Positions 11,460 through 24,952 of a stretch of 64,000 nt of DNA are shown in pieces (position 1 is the stretch's first letter; each line of letters begins with the position of its first letter). The DNA comes from Microbotryomycetes sp. JL201 (Eukaryota; Basidiomycota; Microbotryomycetes). The notes beneath the pieces were generated by a model that was not told the DNA's origin, ran no database searches, and saw only the letters and a list, made by a program, of their open reading frames with translations. The DNA lies in assembly GCA_033819885.1 (NCBI GenBank), contig JAQYUZ010000015.1:186001-250000 (forward strand), read 5' to 3'. The position numbers were made by a program, and so were the translations under genes.

Positions 11460-11563
11460 GCGCGGAAAAGCGTATGTTTCGGAATCTGTATTCACTGAAT
11501 GCACCTTTTGTATTCTGCCAACGAGTGAGACGTCGCACTTGCGCCAGCAAGCTTTTCTGGCCG

Positions 11564-14038
11564 TCAACGATGTTTGAACAAGTTGGACGTCCAATCTCGC
11601 TTGTCGAAAGAGGCTGCCGGAACAGTCTTTATCACAAACTCCTTAACCTCGTTGCCGTAAAACGCCAGGAAAACTCCTGTCAATCCGAGCACTATCAAAC
11701 TCGTTCCCAAACCAATCTGATGACCAGACGAGCGAGCCTTTCGTTTCTTGTTTCTCGTCTTGTGAACCGAAACAGTTGCATCGTCTTTGACTGTGGACGA
11801 GTCGTTTTCGAACGAATTTCCACGGTCTGATCGTCCTTGTTCTTCAATTTGCAAGACGACGTTCGTACCGTCCTTTGCCAAATCGTGCGCATCTTTGTTC
11901 GTCAACCTGCCTTCGACCGACAAGGGCCAAGTAAATATGCAACTGTTCGGACCCATAATTTGGTCTGCGTGGATCGAGTCCAATTGACGGCCATCCGTTC
12001 GTGGCCGTTCCGGTTCGTCATTGGCGAAGGGGTGATCCAACAATGGAAATCGTTCGTACAACTCGAGCGCCCGCTCGATCAACTCGTCGATGGACATGAC
12101 GGCAAGTTCTGGCTGCTGATTAACGTCGTTGTCTGTGACGATTGAATCCATCGACCCTCCTCTTGTTGTCTTTTTGTCTTTATTTCTGCGATGAGGGACG
12201 CGCCTCTCTGTGTGTGGACGAGAGTCGTCATTCGACAAAGCGAGGTTGACAACGTCGGGGTCGCTCAACATCATTTCCTCAAACACTTCTGTTGCCATGT
12301 CACCTATTATCAGACCGTCATCGTCGACGTCGCCTTGATACGAAATTTCACTCTGATTTGAAGTTGTCGAGTAGCTCAGTACGGACAAGTCCATATCCAA
12401 ATCGTGCTCGTGCCGTCGTCTTGTTGCTTGGTCGTCTTCGTTGTCGTCGTCGGTTGACATCATCGTGGTCATCGATTCTGATCTCGATCGAGACGACATC
12501 AAGTCTTCGTCCACTTCGCTCGATGCTGCTTGTGCCATTGTCAAGCCAACAGCCTTTGCATTAGCTGTTTCACTCAATGGCGGTAGACTGAGCGGGTTGA
12601 GAATCGCTGTTGAAGGCGCCGACGCGATTGCAACAAAGTTGGGCAATTGAGATAACGCGTGATGCAATGTTGCCGGGTCTTGAGCGGAGGACGAGTCGAG
12701 TTCGAGCAACGTTTCCTTTTTCATAAGAATGATCTTAGGAGGAGGAAAGAAAAGGCGTGTCAGGTCGAATGCTGGATAGCGGTGCGAGACCAGAAGCTGG
12801 ACTGACTGCAGCCCCGATGTAAGAGATCATGGCGGGGTTGTGAGCCAGCAGGAAATCAAATAGACGGGCGATGACATTAAGCGACGTCAAGTCGTGACTC
12901 ATGAGCGTCAAGACCCAAGATAAGGAAAAATAAGGGAGCTCGGCAGCACTGAAGACACATGCGAGCGCAATGGGACCGCAAACGTCAACGAGATATCAAC
13001 GTGTCGGCGACCCTCCAGGCACGAACTTACGCATCAACCAAGTCTGCCAACTGAGGGTCAACTTTCCGTAATATCCGTCGCACGAGCCTGCTCGTGAGTC
13101 AAGGTCAGGGACGGCATGAATGGTCATGTCTTTGGATGACTAGCCTGAGGTAGCCCATGACGGGTTCAAGACCGCTGCCCATGTTGTCACGAATGCGGTG
13201 CAGACACATTCTCTCTGTCGCCTGTTGCGCAACATTCTCGTCGTCTAGAATAAGCAATAGAACAGTCGCAATCTGCACAGCATGGCAACGGACAAGTCAG
13301 TTTTTAGGCGCGAAAGTGTGATGACTGCGGTCACTGACATCGTGGAACCCTTGAAAGTATTGCAAAGCCGGGAAACGTCTGAGAGTGGACACAATGACTT
13401 GCTCAAGCTTGCACCTGAGTGCGTCCTTGTCTCGGTTCGACAAGCCTACATTCAGAGAATGAGTATCGCCACCGAACAACAGTCAGTCTCCATTTCGCCT
13501 TCTGTAACGAAGGCGACCACGGCATCACGCACCTTCAGGGTAGTTGACAAAACTTCTGATCACGTCGAGATGCACCTGTCTCTCGTCCGAGTGGGGTTTG
13601 AGCGAGTCTGCAGAGGTTGTCGCATTGCCGCCCTCGTCGGCGCTGCCAGTCGCCTTCTCCTTGCCCTTCGAAATCACATTGCACCCGAGTAGAAACGGCC
13701 TGCCGATTTGACAGAATCCACCGTTGAGCACGTTTCTGGGCATGAGCGAGAGCGTGAACTGACCACACGCGTTTGCGCAGCTCGTCACTCTCAAAACCGT
13801 GTCGCTGTTGACTGTACAATCGCAGCTTTTCCAAGTCGCCATTTGTGAGCGCCCGGAGGATGTCGTCTTGTCGTGCTCGTGCGGGGCTTTTGCTCTGTGG
13901 TGACGTCGACGAGGACGGTACAGCGTCCGACTGTGTGTGTTGCTTGACGTCATTTACTTGCGCGGATTGCGTTCGTTGCTGTTCTGCAACGTCTGATCCG
14001 CGCCTTGTTGATGTTGCTGCCGTCGCTGCTGTGGCCAT
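11564..14038 (-). CDS. TBC-domain RabGAP, Gyp8/TBC1D20 type, tail-anchored
   Basis: GTPase-activating protein for ER/Golgi Rab1-type GTPases. The TBC domain is spread over several exons: ELRKRVWPFLLGCN (W joined across the first intron), the conserved HLDVIRSFVNYPEG, then RRFPALQYFQGFHDV, then LLILDDENVAQQATERMC, then AELPYFSLSWVLTLMSHD with LFDFLLAHNPAMISYIG. The last exon (12724-11564 and just upstream) adds a long acidic, Ser-rich region and a C-terminal membrane helix (SLIVLGLTGVFLAFYG), as in TBC1D20/Gyp8, which sit on the ER. The arginine-finger motif normally found as IxxDxxR is HLDVIRSF here, which is usual for this subfamily. Three introns begin GTCAGT (donors at 13763, 13338 and 12806). 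Divergent from the HEATR6-like gene with only 137 bases between starts. Confidence 0.83.
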
Positions 14039-14175
14039 GGTCGCTGGACGAAAGACAGCTGTGGTCGAAACAGGTCACGTGCGCGCGCTTCAGGTTGGAC
14101 TCGTGCTTTTCCCCCCAGACTGCCGCATGCACGACAGGCAGCTGTCTCGGTAGCAAGTCGATCTTGGATTTTCGC

Positions 14176-17100
14176 ATGTCAGACAGCGAAAGACGCTCGG
14201 CAGCGCACGATGCAACGACTCCACTTGTAGCAGCAAACCCAGCTCACGACGACGAGAAAGCGTACGCGCATGCCAAGTCTTCAAATGTCCTTCATTATGC
14301 CGACGCCGTTATGGTCAGCACCTCACGCCTCTGACCCTGAACAAGCTCGTGCAGGCTGACGGGAGCACGGCTCTTCGCCCGTCGCAGCAAGCGCACAAGG
14401 ACAAAGTGTGCGACGTGCAGCTGCCCGTACCGATAGTTGAACTCGTACAAGTGTTTCTGGACGGACTAGATGACCAGATAGACGCCACTGTGACGCTCAA
14501 GGCTCTGCGAGCACTTCGGCTTTGTAGTTCAACCACGACAGACGTGAGTTGACTGAATCAGTGATTGAAGGACGCGCCGGCTCATCTCGCAAAATATTCC
14601 AGGCGCACAACAGCGTCATCGACGCACTATGCGACCGCCTCATGTCCGCCACCGTACCGCTCTCGCTCACAGTGGCAACGGCACAATGCCTGCTGTCGTT
14701 CGTCAATACGGCTCCTTCCAATATTCTCGAGCGCCGAGCAGGCAAGATTACGACCATGCTCACCAGAAGAGTTACAGCACCCACAACCGCAAAACTCCAT
14801 GGGCTTGGCGACGTTTCGGCGCAAAGCTGTCACCTCGCCTCGGTCATGTTTCGCACGCAAGCAGCTATGCTTGCTCGAATTTCCACATTGACGCCACAGA
14901 TGACTGCAGACACCGTCCATTGTTTGCGGCCGTGGATTTACGAAGGATACTTGTCTTCGCCCCGGCCTGTGCTCGTCCCTGAACGAAGTCGGCACGGCAC
15001 AGAGAGCAGCTTCAACGCAATGGGAGGATTTATTCCACCTGTCAAATCAACTCAGAGATCCGGAGCCAGAGTAGCGAGGAGTCCATCTAGGAGCAGCTCG
15101 AAGAGTTCAACGTCTCATTGGAGCGACGGCGACGAGCTTGTCGAACGACACGTTGCAGAAATGTAAGACCAATCAACTAGGGTCCTCATTCGGCCTCCTG
15201 GACTAACGATAGCTCCTGCACAGGAAAATGCTTGCTCGAACTCGTCTTGATGCTCTCGGCTGTTTGCTAGAACTCGCAAATGTTTGTCGAATCGTCGCTG
15301 GCTTCAAGCCTTTCAAGCTCTGACATAGTGCACTTCTCTGCGCAGAATAATTCACAGCTGCTGTACGCACACTGGGCCGACTTCTTCGTCGAATCTCCGT
15401 TTCAACGTTACAGACCGTCTCTCATGAGCCTAGTCGCGCGGGATCCGAGCATTTCAGTCAATCTCAAAGCATGCCAAATATTGCAAAGCATGCTCAGAGA
15501 TTCTGGAAAGTATCTTGGAATCGCCGAAGACAGGTGCAGATGTTGTTTACGGCATGACCCTTCGTCCTAGGAAACTAATTTGCTCTTGCTTGCCAGACCT
15601 ACTAAAGCCTCCTTTACCTCGCTCTCGACCCGGATAGGCGATACCATGAGAGAGCTCCACGTGAGCTTGACGGATCTGCTCGCGTCCCCAGGGTTGAGTC
15701 GACAAGTCGACCTCGCCATCGCTGTACTCGGCCTCATCAAACAAGTTGCCAGTCAGACTCCGTACGCGAGATTGTCCCTATTGAGTCCATCAAATTTGTG
15801 CAATGCTCTCCTGTCGTTCAACAGAGCAGCCGGTGTGTTCCGTACCCTGGTTGATCTTCGAACAACGTATGCTGACTTTTTTCTCGACTAGATTCGGATC
15901 AAATACACGAGGCGGCTCTGGAAACGCTTGCCGCTCTCTTACACAATGTCATTTCTATACAACGTTGTGCAGACAAGCTGAACCTTCGGGACGTTGCGAA
16001 CCTGGCCGAGTCTGTCGTTCGCAACGGGACAAAGAGCATGAGAGCCGAAGCCGCCGCCTGGACCCTTTTGAGTGTCTCTACGGCGAATGCAGAAACTACA
16101 AATGATAACATGTGGGTGGAGGATATGTTTCAGCTCCTGAGGGCTAATCACGAGCGTTCTGGCAGCGTCAGACTTATTGCTCTCGCGACCCATGGCTTTG
16201 CTTCGAGGTCCGATACGATTCGACGAGAAAGAGTCAGATTCGTTTTGGCTGTACTGCAGCAACTCAATTCAAATGCATGGACACCATCTATTAGCGACGT
16301 AGTCGCTCCCGTAGACCAGATCATCGGCGAAGCCATCCGAATGGACAAACCTACAGCCGAGCGCGTCATTGCTTGCCAATGTCTCGCGCAGCCTCCCACT
16401 TCTCTACGTACAATCGAGCGTGCAGAGGTCAATATTGGATTGCTCTTACAAGCGTGCTCGCAGGCAGACTCAAACGTCAGATCAGCAGCATGTAGGGCGC
16501 TCGGAATGATCGTAAAGTGGCCCGGTCTCGATCTGTCACAGACTTCTAGATTTCAGGACGCCACTCCGCTGCTGCTAAATATATGTGCAAGCGACGTCGA
16601 TACCGTCAAAACGGTCGCGAGTTGGGCTTTGGCAAATTGTTCTGACGGCTGGACAGATGTGTAAGACGGCTACAACTGTCAGATTTGGGCGAAGAGAATG
16701 TATTGATTACCGTGCATCAGCGTACCTTCAGATTCACAAATCGTTGAGACCGCTTGTGCGATGATGGGCGATTCGTCGTCCGAAAGAGTGGGTTGAACTA
16801 AGCAACAACTCCAAGAAGTTTCTGCCACTCACAATCGGACACGCTCTGCCAGATACAAACCAGCAGCGTGCGCATTGTTGGAAACGTTTTACGTGCGTCT
16901 CGAAATCTGGATTTGAATCAAGTCGACTCGCTCGTTCACGCCATCTGCACTGGACTCGAATTGGCCTCGGCAAAGGTACGACGCATGTCTCCTGCCTGAA
17001 CCAGACCATGTCTGATTCGCTTCTGAATTTGTTGCAAAGGTGCGATGGAACGCGGCAGCTTCAATCGTTGTTGCTCTCTCGTCGTCGGCGACCACGACTT

Positions 17101-17538
17101 TGGTCGATTCGACATTGACTCATCTTGTCGGACCAGCTCACCTCGACAAGCTCATCGCTTCACTTTCCTCGAACCTGCCCGCCTCGGGAAATGTAGAGAT
17201 ACCGTCATTATCACCTGAACCGCCACCGCGCAAGCAAAACTACAAAGTCCAATTGCAAACGACGAAAGCATTGTTGGCGATTCAACGTTACGCCGAGAAC
17301 CGACACGTTTTCAACATCTCGGACGATGAGCATCGACGTCAATTGCGTGACGAAGTTCAGAGACTCTTGAAAGACCTTCAAAATTCTGTTCAGAAACAAG
17401 TGGACGAAGCGACAGTGCCGCCCAGTCAGTTCGAACATGTGGAGAAACTGTTGGCAGAGGTGAGTTGTCCGCTACAGAGCTAAGTAGAGAATGTTCAATC
17501 CCGTTTGGATGCAGCTGTCGATCGACAGACAGACGTGA
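14176..17538 (+). CDS. HEAT-repeat protein, HEATR6-like (DUF4042)
   Basis: Large all-helical scaffold protein of unknown function. Exon 1 starts at 14176 (MSDSERRSAAHDA) and ends after ATG at 14313. A 41-nt intron (14314-14354) follows. Later exons carry helical repeats: SVIDALCDRLMSATVPLSLT, ARTRLDALGCLLELANNNSQ followed by LLYAHWADFF (the HEATR6 signature 'AL..L...yW...'), the VRNGTKSMRAEAAAWTLLS block, and ADSNVRSAACRALGMIVKWP. The final part includes VRWNAAASIVVALSSSA, close to the VRWNA motif of HEATR6. The last exon (17515-17538) adds LSIDRQT after a GTGAGT donor. About ten exons are needed, and the joins near 15890 and 16660-17040 are approximate. Assignment rests on repeat architecture and two motifs; another HEAT/ARM protein is possible. 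Confidence 0.66.
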
Positions 17539-17649
17539 TTGCAGGCAGTTTGGGGGTTAGAAAGAACGTGCATCGTTGCAACACAAGGTTCTTATTTTGC
17601 GTAATGCTATAAATAGAGAGACAGAGGAAAGAGATCAGCTTCTGAATCG

Positions 17650-20600
17650 TCAAAGGAAAAGGCCATTGCTATCGAGTTTACTGACCAAAGTCCAGGTCGA
17701 CAAGACTCTTCTGCTGTTGACTTCATCCGGTTCCAATCCCGGGTACCCGTATGTCAACGGACTGAGGTACCAGTAACTCAATCCGAGCAAGACGATAATG
17801 GCGCAAACTCCGACCCTCATGGCCGTTGTGACTTTTGCAACTTGAGTTGGTCTCCGACGAGTCAATGGTCCAGCGATTGAAATCGGAAAATTGACCGTCT
17901 CGGTGCAGATAAAATGGAATGTCGCGCCTGCAACGAGAGCAGAGCACAGGTGCGCTGGCAGATAATGGTGCAGGAAGAGTTGACGAGACATGGTAAAGAA
18001 TGGCAGGTAATGATAGATCCAGGCGATCGTGAAGAAACCGCAGGTATTGTACAATCGATTGCGAGTCGCTGCGCGGAATCGAGTCAGCGACTGGAAAGCA
18101 GCAAGCTCGATCGGCGCAGGTTACCTGGTGGGATAGGCGCGAGACCACGTCGTTGCGCTAGCTGGTCTGCTCCGAGGACACCGACAAAGACGCTCAGGCC
18201 GACAACGCAGAGCCACCATCCGATGGGATTGCCGATCATGTATACCTGCTGCTTCAAGTCGCCCGCTCCTGTCCAAAAAGATATGCCGCTGATCAAGAAA
18301 GGCCAATTGATCGGTCCAGTGGCGTAAGGGTGTGAGTCTGTCAGGCCCGCATTGTGCTGCAGCATGGCAATCTGAAGCTCGAAGAATTTGCGGAAAAAGT
18401 TCATTTGCTTGACTTTTCTTGGCTCCTTCCTCTGCGCTCTTGCCGGGTCCGCAGGCGCTTCTGCAACAAGGCCGCCCACGTCAGTCAGGGAGGCTGCGTC
18501 AACACGCTCAGTCCGTGCTCACCAGGATCAACAATGATATCTTCAGCTATCCAGAATGTCGTCTTGTCCTTGAGGTTTTTGTTGCCGTTGATTTCTTGCT
18601 GTTTGAATGCCCAATCTGGCAACGGTGGATCGGTATGGGTCCACATGGCGACTCTCGTCGACACATGCACCAGTTGAAAGTGGCTGCTTTTCGTCATCCA
18701 CTGTTGTCCCTCGTGCGCATCGTCTATAACGAGCTGGAAGTGCGTGTCAGGTTCACGAGTGGGATCTTGGCCGTCCCACGTCGTGAATTCGGTGTTTGTC
18801 GGCATCGTCGGGCAAGCAACGTCATGAGTCAACAAAGTTGTATTGGTCAGGACGTGCCTGAGCCTGATGACGTCGTGGTGCCGAATGACACGACCCCGAC
18901 CAGAGTCGGGAATCTCCTTCGTTGGTTCGACGATCCAGTGGTTATTGGTATCGTTAAAGGGGTAGCCCGTAACCTGTTGCCCTATTGTACAGCTCGAATC
19001 AGTTCAAGTCTGGCTGGGACACGGAGTGTCAAGGCTTACCTGCGCTGGATATCCGCCCGTCGTCGTATTTCAGAGGGTAACGATCGGGGTGAGAGTGAAG
19101 GTAGGCCTTCGTTGTTTTATGCTTGAGGGTGATTGTGTCAAAATATCGAATTTCTGTGGTTGAACGGTCAGCACTGCCTGCCAGATCTTTGATGCCATTC
19201 ACCTTCAGCCGCAAGGGTCATAGGGCTGTCGCGCAGAGTTTGCTGGAAGGCCGCGCTCATGAAGTCGTCGCCCGTGCCACTTTTATTGAGCACTTTGAAG
19301 TGCACCCAAAACCAGAAAAGGTAGACGACCGCAGGCACGAAGATGAGGCCGAAGGCCCTGGCAACGAAATGACGTGCCACGTGTTCCTGCGGATCCGTCA
19401 GTGTGAGTGAAAACTCGATGGCGCGCCAGTCTTCTCTGTTCACGAACAATCGTGTGACCTCGCTTGATGTCGAGTAAATTCCACAGGTCGATCGCCACTG
19501 CTGTGCCAACCGTCAAGAAGGCAAACAAGCCCACCATTTTGCACGAAATGGTCAAGCTCAGGAAGACGCCCGTCAGGATCATCCAAGTCCACCAAGGCTT
19601 TGTGAATTCGCTGCGATGCCATCATGATATCAGTATCGGGTGGCTGTGACCAGTGTATTCGGAACTGACTGGTATCTGAGTTTGCAAAAGCGAATGTAAC
19701 TGTAGAAAGCCAAGGCCATGAATAGCACGAGCGGGGCATCCAGCAGGATCAAGCGCGTCTGTGTCACATGCGCATTGTCTGAGGTGCCTCCAATTTGGTC
19801 AGAAGGGTTCATCTCTCTCTCCCCCCTCTCTGTATCTATACGAGGGGGCAAAAGCACTGACCGATCAAGACAAGCGCAGCCGACAAGATGCCAATCACGC
19901 GGGGATATCCGCTCTCGCGCATGATTGCATACACGACCGGCGGTACGAGACTACCGAGGATCGCAGGCAAGACGCGAAGGCCGACATATGGCACCTTGTT
20001 TTCAATGTACGAGTCGCCAATGTTCTCGAACTCGAAATGGCCGTCGTATCCGATGACCCAACCTGCGAAGGCGAGCAGCAATTTGGCGCTACGTGCAGCA
20101 CAAGGGCAAGTCAGCGTCGTGATGAGCACTGTTGCGAAACGAGCGGCTGACAGTGGCGGATGCACGTCGAAAAAGAATTCGCGGCGGAGGTAATATGATG
20201 CGAATTTGCCGAAGTGGACCTCGTCAAACCTGGAGCTCGAGATGTTTCAGTCATTTCTGTTATGGGGAATGTCGCTATGACAACGTACACGACACCCGCC
20301 GGGTGATTGATCCTCCAGAAGCGCAGTGCAGCTGCAAGGGCAAAGATGGCGACCATGACAGCGAATTCGGTCTTGCCGTTTGAGTTGTGCGGATGATCAA
20401 AAACCTGTGCGCGAGCAGAGTCGCTCATGTCAGTTGAAGTTGACGGAGCTCGAGCCACGTCGAGACGCGTCGGGATTTGTGGTTTAGCTGACAACGTGGC
20501 GTCAATCTCGACGCGTACCTTGTCGTACAATGCATCCTTTGTTGCTATAGCATGGCCGGTTGCGGTCGTGTATTCATTGCTACGCCGCTCCTTGACAGCC

Positions 20601-20710
20601 ACGGCGGCGTCCTCGTAGGCCGGCAGCGTTGCCGCTGTGGCCGTCGCCGTCTTGCGATGCAGCAAAGTGTCGCTCTGCTGCTGCAGGTGAGGCTGCGCGC
20701 CGCTCGACAT
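17650..20710 (-). CDS. Dolichyl-phosphate-mannose protein mannosyltransferase, PMT2-like
   Basis: Polytopic ER enzyme that transfers mannose from dolichyl phosphate to Ser/Thr of secreted proteins. Start at 20710 gives MSSGAQPHLQQQSD and a hydrophilic N-terminus before the first TM helix (FAVMVAIFALAAALRFWRI). The first luminal loop holds the catalytic acidic pair in FDEVHFGKFASYYLRREFFF followed by DVHPPL; then IGDSYIENKVPYVGLRVLP. MIR-type repeats follow (TITLKHKTTKAYLHSH, VIRLRHVLTNTTLLTHD, FQLVHVSTRVAMWTH). The C-terminal TM block contains GPINWPFLISGISFW and MIGNPIGWWLC, which favours the PMT2 subfamily, and ends SPLTYGYPGL plus a short tail. Many introns (about ten), several running through TM segments. 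It is divergent from HMG-CoA synthase. The family is certain; the subfamily is inference. Confidence 0.88.
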
Positions 20711-20997
20711 TGATTGACGCTGTGGGCGCGCAACGCGGCAGAGGGCAAGAAGGCTAGGGGCCCGAGCGCGACCCTCTGTGCGGCTAGAGCTATGCACGCT
20801 TTGTTCACGGGGCAAACACTCGGCAAACATTCGTTCCCCGATAGTGCCAGTTTCGCGACTAGGCTATGGTATGACACCCAAGCGAGACTCCATCGATGCG
20901 CTCGGGCCCCTCTGACTCTCTTTTCGAAGGTCGGACGACCCAAAGCGCTGGACGGCGGCGGCTTTGGCTCTGAACTCTTTCTGTTCAAATGGGATCG

Positions 20998-23019
20998 ATG
21001 CCTGAACGCTACCAGCCGTTTGAGCCTTCGCCTGCAGAGCGACCCAAGAACGTTGGCATCCGTAAGCATCTCTTGAAAATACTGTGCATCGCGTGGTCAT
21101 TGTGCTAGTTGTAGAGCGAAATGGCCTGTGCGCGCGTGCGCCGCAACTTCACCGCCCCTTTGACGCGCCGTTTTGCAGATGCCATCGACGTCTACTTTCC
21201 CCAGCGGGCCATCGCAGAGGCAGACCTTGAACAGTTCGATGGCGTGTCTGCCGGCAAGTACACGATCGGACTCGGACAAGAACACATGGCGTTTTGCGAC
21301 GACCGCGAAGACATCAACTCGTTCCTGCTGACGGGTGAGTCGCGCTCGTTTCTCGTGCTCGGTCACATCACAGCAACGCGTCAAATGTCACGAAAGTCTT
21401 CTTTCTGCTCCGCGCAATCAGCGAGCGCGTTAGAATGCCCCTCTGCCAATTCTCGGCCAAGTTCGGCGCGGACATTGGGCGCGGATCTTTTTTGTTTTCC
21501 TTGCACCGAGAAAACTCCGATTTTCCAACCACCAAAGTCCGAATCACACTGACACCTGATCAACGCGCTCGCGACAGTCACGCGCTCACTCTTGCAAAAA
21601 TACAACATCCCGACGTCGGCAATCGGTCGCCTCGATGTCGGCACCGAAACGCTCATCGACAAGGCAAAGGCTGTCAAGACCGTTTTGATGGACCTGTTCC
21701 CAGACAACTCTGACATTGAGGGCATCGACTCGAAAAACGCGTGCTACGGTGGCACAGCGGCCCTCTTCAACGCTGCAAACTGGATCGAGTCGTCTAGCTG
21801 GGATGGCAGGTACGCACTCGTTGTTTGTGGCGACATTGCCATTTACGCCGCAGGAGGCGCGCGGCCGGTCGGTGGCGCAGGCGCTGTCGCCATGCTCGTT
21901 GGACCTAATGCACCCATCGTCTTGGAACGTAAGTCAGATCGTCTTCACATCACAATTCTGTGTATCGTAGCTCATCACTCGCACCTCATCAGCCGTACAC
22001 GGTTCTCATATGCAGCATGTGTACGCAGCTCTTGCTTTCGAAGCGCAGAATTTCCGTCACTGAGAATGTCTGTACAGCTATGACTTCTACAAGCCACGCC
22101 TCTCATCCGAGTATCCAGAAGTCGACGGCCCGCTTACGCAAATTTGCTACCCCGGAGCGCTTGAAAAATCGTACGATGCCTTCCGAACAAAGGAAGCTCG
22201 CCGTCTCGGCAAGAAGGGAGACATGAGCGCTTTTACGATTGACGATCTCGACTATTTGTGCTTCCATTCGCCTTATCAAAAGCTTGTCCAGAAGGGCTTT
22301 GCACGTCTGGTGAGCCCGACGAATGGCTCTGCCCCGCTGTGATCTGCCTGCGTCTGACTGAGCAATTTGCTGCGTAGGCCTATAACGACTATCTGTCAAA
22401 CCCATCGCACGCCAAATTCAAGGATGTGCCGGCAGAGTTCAAGGAGCTTGACCGAGCCAAGACCATTCTCAACAAGGATATCGAAAAGTGCTTCGTCGGC
22501 ATCACGAAGGAGGACTTCAAGCGCAAGGTCGGACCGTCGACGCTGACGTCGCGCAAACTCGGCAACATGTACGCAGGCAGCTTGTATGGCTCTCTGGCCT
22601 CGCTGCTGGATGCCGTTCCAAGCGAGCAATTGCAGAACAAGCGTCTCGGCTTGTACTCGTACGGCTCTGGCTTGGCAGCGAGTTTCTTCACGGCCAAGGT
22701 CGTTGGCAACACGGATGAGATGCGCAAGAACCTGGATCTCGAGACCAGGATTGCAAAAATGCACGTGCGACCAGTCCAAGAATTCTTGGACGCGCTCGAG
22801 GTGGGTTTTTCGATATGAAAGGTCTAACGTCCGAGTCCGCGTGCTCACAAGGGTTCCTGTCGCGGTCAGCTCCGAGAAAAGAACCACAACAATGATAACT
22901 GGACACCTTCTGGCAAGGTCGAAGACATTGCTGAGGGCTCGTTCTACCTCGTCAAAAACGACGAGCATCACAGGCGGACGTATCTCGTCCGTGGTGAGGA
23001 AAAGGAGGCCGCCAACTAG
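20998..23019 (+). CDS. ERG13: Hydroxymethylglutaryl-CoA synthase
   Basis: Condenses acetyl-CoA with acetoacetyl-CoA to HMG-CoA, the second step of the mevalonate and ergosterol pathway. Start [20 protein letters not shown] at 20998; the first intron splits His of [12 protein letters not shown]. Active-site cysteine lies in [20 protein letters not shown], and the region [20 protein letters not shown] is typical. C-terminal half: [53 protein letters not shown] and the final [13 protein letters not shown]. Six introns or so; the largest (about 21344-21577) shows no other gene. Length and motifs are normal. Shares a short head-to-head promoter (20711-20997) with the mannosyltransferase gene. Confidence 0.97.
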
Positions 23020-23688
23020 TGCAACGCGACCGCGACTGTCTGGACACTCATGCAAATTAGCACAAATCCTATTAATACTACCCCGCACCAGTAGCCTCGT
23101 TCTCCTTTATGCAACCGCAATTAGACGGCTTTCTTTGAGAGCATGTAGGACATAGCGCTCGAATACGCAGACAAGATCTGTGAGAGAACTTGTGCACTTT
23201 CCATACGCAAAGCACTTTTGACTGCTCTAGAAATCCCGTCCTCTCCTTTGTGAGGATTTGAGCGTGTTTACTCTCAGGGCAGACTGTCAACTTGAACGTA
23301 GGGTTCTCGGTTGTGTCTGCTTGATTGTGTGGTACATTGCATTCATTGCGTGGGTCCTCGCGCTTCCCGGTGCGATGTAGCAGAAACCAAGCGATTCTGT
23401 AGGGCTGTGCACACAGAAGCAGATCCGATTTTGATGCAGTTTGCCTCTTTGGCGAATGTAGACGAAGATTTGCACAGCCTCTGCGCTGTAAGCTTGTCAG
23501 GACCTCACAAAGTGGCTGTGATCACGTGCACCGCCACTCGAGAACCAGAGCCAACGATGTCCCAATACACGGGAAAGATCTTCACAAAGGTCAGGAAAGT
23601 GACAGCACTCTTCCTTTCACCTCTCTCTCTCTCTCTCTGTATCTCTCTTCTCCTTCTTCGATCACTGCTGCATCTTGCTCCGCTTCGA
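23020..23688. other. Intergenic region with CT-rich tract
   Basis: About 670 bases between HMG-CoA synthase and the next gene. Frames here lack gene character. A CT repeat (about 23621-23650) lies just before the ATG at 23689 and looks like the pyrimidine-rich promoter or leader common in fungi. An upstream ATG at 23557 (MSQYTGKIFTK) could belong to the leader but does not splice in frame. Confidence 0.4.
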
Positions 23689-24952
23689 ATGGCAGCAACT
23701 ACTGGTGAGTACCCAGTCAAATGGGCAAGGTTCGGCTGCCGGTGGGGGTCGCTCGGACTGACTGAAAGATGCCGCACAGCGAACACGCTTTTCGGCACCA
23801 ATCCGACTCAGACAGGCGCCAACAGCATTCAAATGACCACACCATCATATGCAAGCCCCGTACCGGCTCAGGCTGTCAATCCCGGCGTGCTCGAGCATCA
23901 AGGACCTCAGGGGTTCGCTCCTCAGCCAGGCGTTGTAGCGCCCGTTTCGGGCAATCATTATCCGCAGCAGCAGCAGCAGCAGCAGCAGGAATACTATCAT
24001 ACGCAACAGTATGAGCCAGTCGTCGCTCCGGTTGCTAATGGTCAACCCCCCACGGCTGCCGGCACTGCGAGTGCTCAGGCTGCTCCTGCAGCAGGAGCCA
24101 AGACGTCTTCCCTTCAAGGACACCTCAACAAGGTCAAGACCCAACTTGAAAAAAACGGAGGTAAACAAGGGGCGTGGCTCGCTACCCAGCTTCAGACTCA
24201 AGCGCAACCTTTTGTGCAAAAAACTGCAATCGTCGGCGACATCAATTCGAACGGAACTCCTATCGGGTTCGAGGTGTACCGCGGAAGCCATATCGTCTCA
24301 AAGGACGACATCGTTAAGGACATGCAAGGCAATCCAGCCTAGTCAGTCGCATTCAAACGCTCGAGACGACCAAAACTTTCGAGCGACTAATCGACGTAAC
24401 CTTTTTTTTTGTGACAGTTACTTGCAGTTTCCTCACAACATTGGTTCGTCTTGGTCGTTGACGTTCTACAGAGGAGGATCTCCGACAGGTCAACCATTGG
24501 CGACTATGCGCAAGCAAGGGTCGTTTGGCAACCCCATGCAAGCCGACGACATTGTCATCCAATTTGCCCCATCTCAGCAATTGCCATCAGGGTTCACGAC
24601 AACATTGGCGAGGACGAGCATGTTGTCGTCTGCTCACGAGTTTTCGACGCCGACGAATGAGCGTTTCAAATGGAAGTCCGAGTCGAAACTGAATTCAAAC
24701 GACTTGATGTTGATCGATTTGGCGACCGGCAAAGTTGCTGCAACTTGGGAGAAATCATATGTCACGTATGGCAAGGACGGCAAATTGTTGGTTTCGCCTG
24801 CATTTGTACATCACTTGGATTTGATTGTCGCAACGGGTCTGTGCATGGAAGAATGGAAGCGTGAAGAAGCAGAAAAGAAAGGTGGTGGAGGCATGACTTC
24901 GAATAAGAACCTTCTCGGCATGGGCATGAAGTTTCTCAAGCAGAAAAAGTAG
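23689..24952 (+). CDS. Tubby/LURP-like beta-barrel protein with Q/P/A-rich N-terminus
   Basis: Three exons. The first is ATG GCA GCA ACT ACT G (MAATT), spliced to ANTLFGTNPTQTGANSIQ. A GTCAGT donor at 24342 joins NPA to YYLQFPHNIGSSWSLTFYRG. The N-terminal half is rich in Pro, Ala and Gln with eight CAG codons in a row (23964-23988). The C-terminal 190 residues look like a tubby C-terminal / LURP-one-like barrel: DDIVIQFAPSQQLP, NERFKWKSESKLNSNDLMLI, then ATGKVAATWEKSYVTYGKDG and the hydrophobic helix LDLIVATGLCMEEW that typically runs through such barrels. It ends in a basic tail (MGMKFLKQKK). Role unknown; members of this fold often bind membranes or lipids. The fold call is from pattern only. 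Confidence 0.62.

Noticed and set aside
22396-23088. 230-residue minus-strand frame
   Set aside because: Lies fully antisense to conserved HMG-CoA synthase exons; a codon-bias shadow.
23557-23589. Upstream start MSQYTGKIFTK for the tubby-like gene
   Set aside because: Splicing it to the short CAACTACTG segment puts the main exon out of frame, whereas MAATT at 23689 joins in frame.
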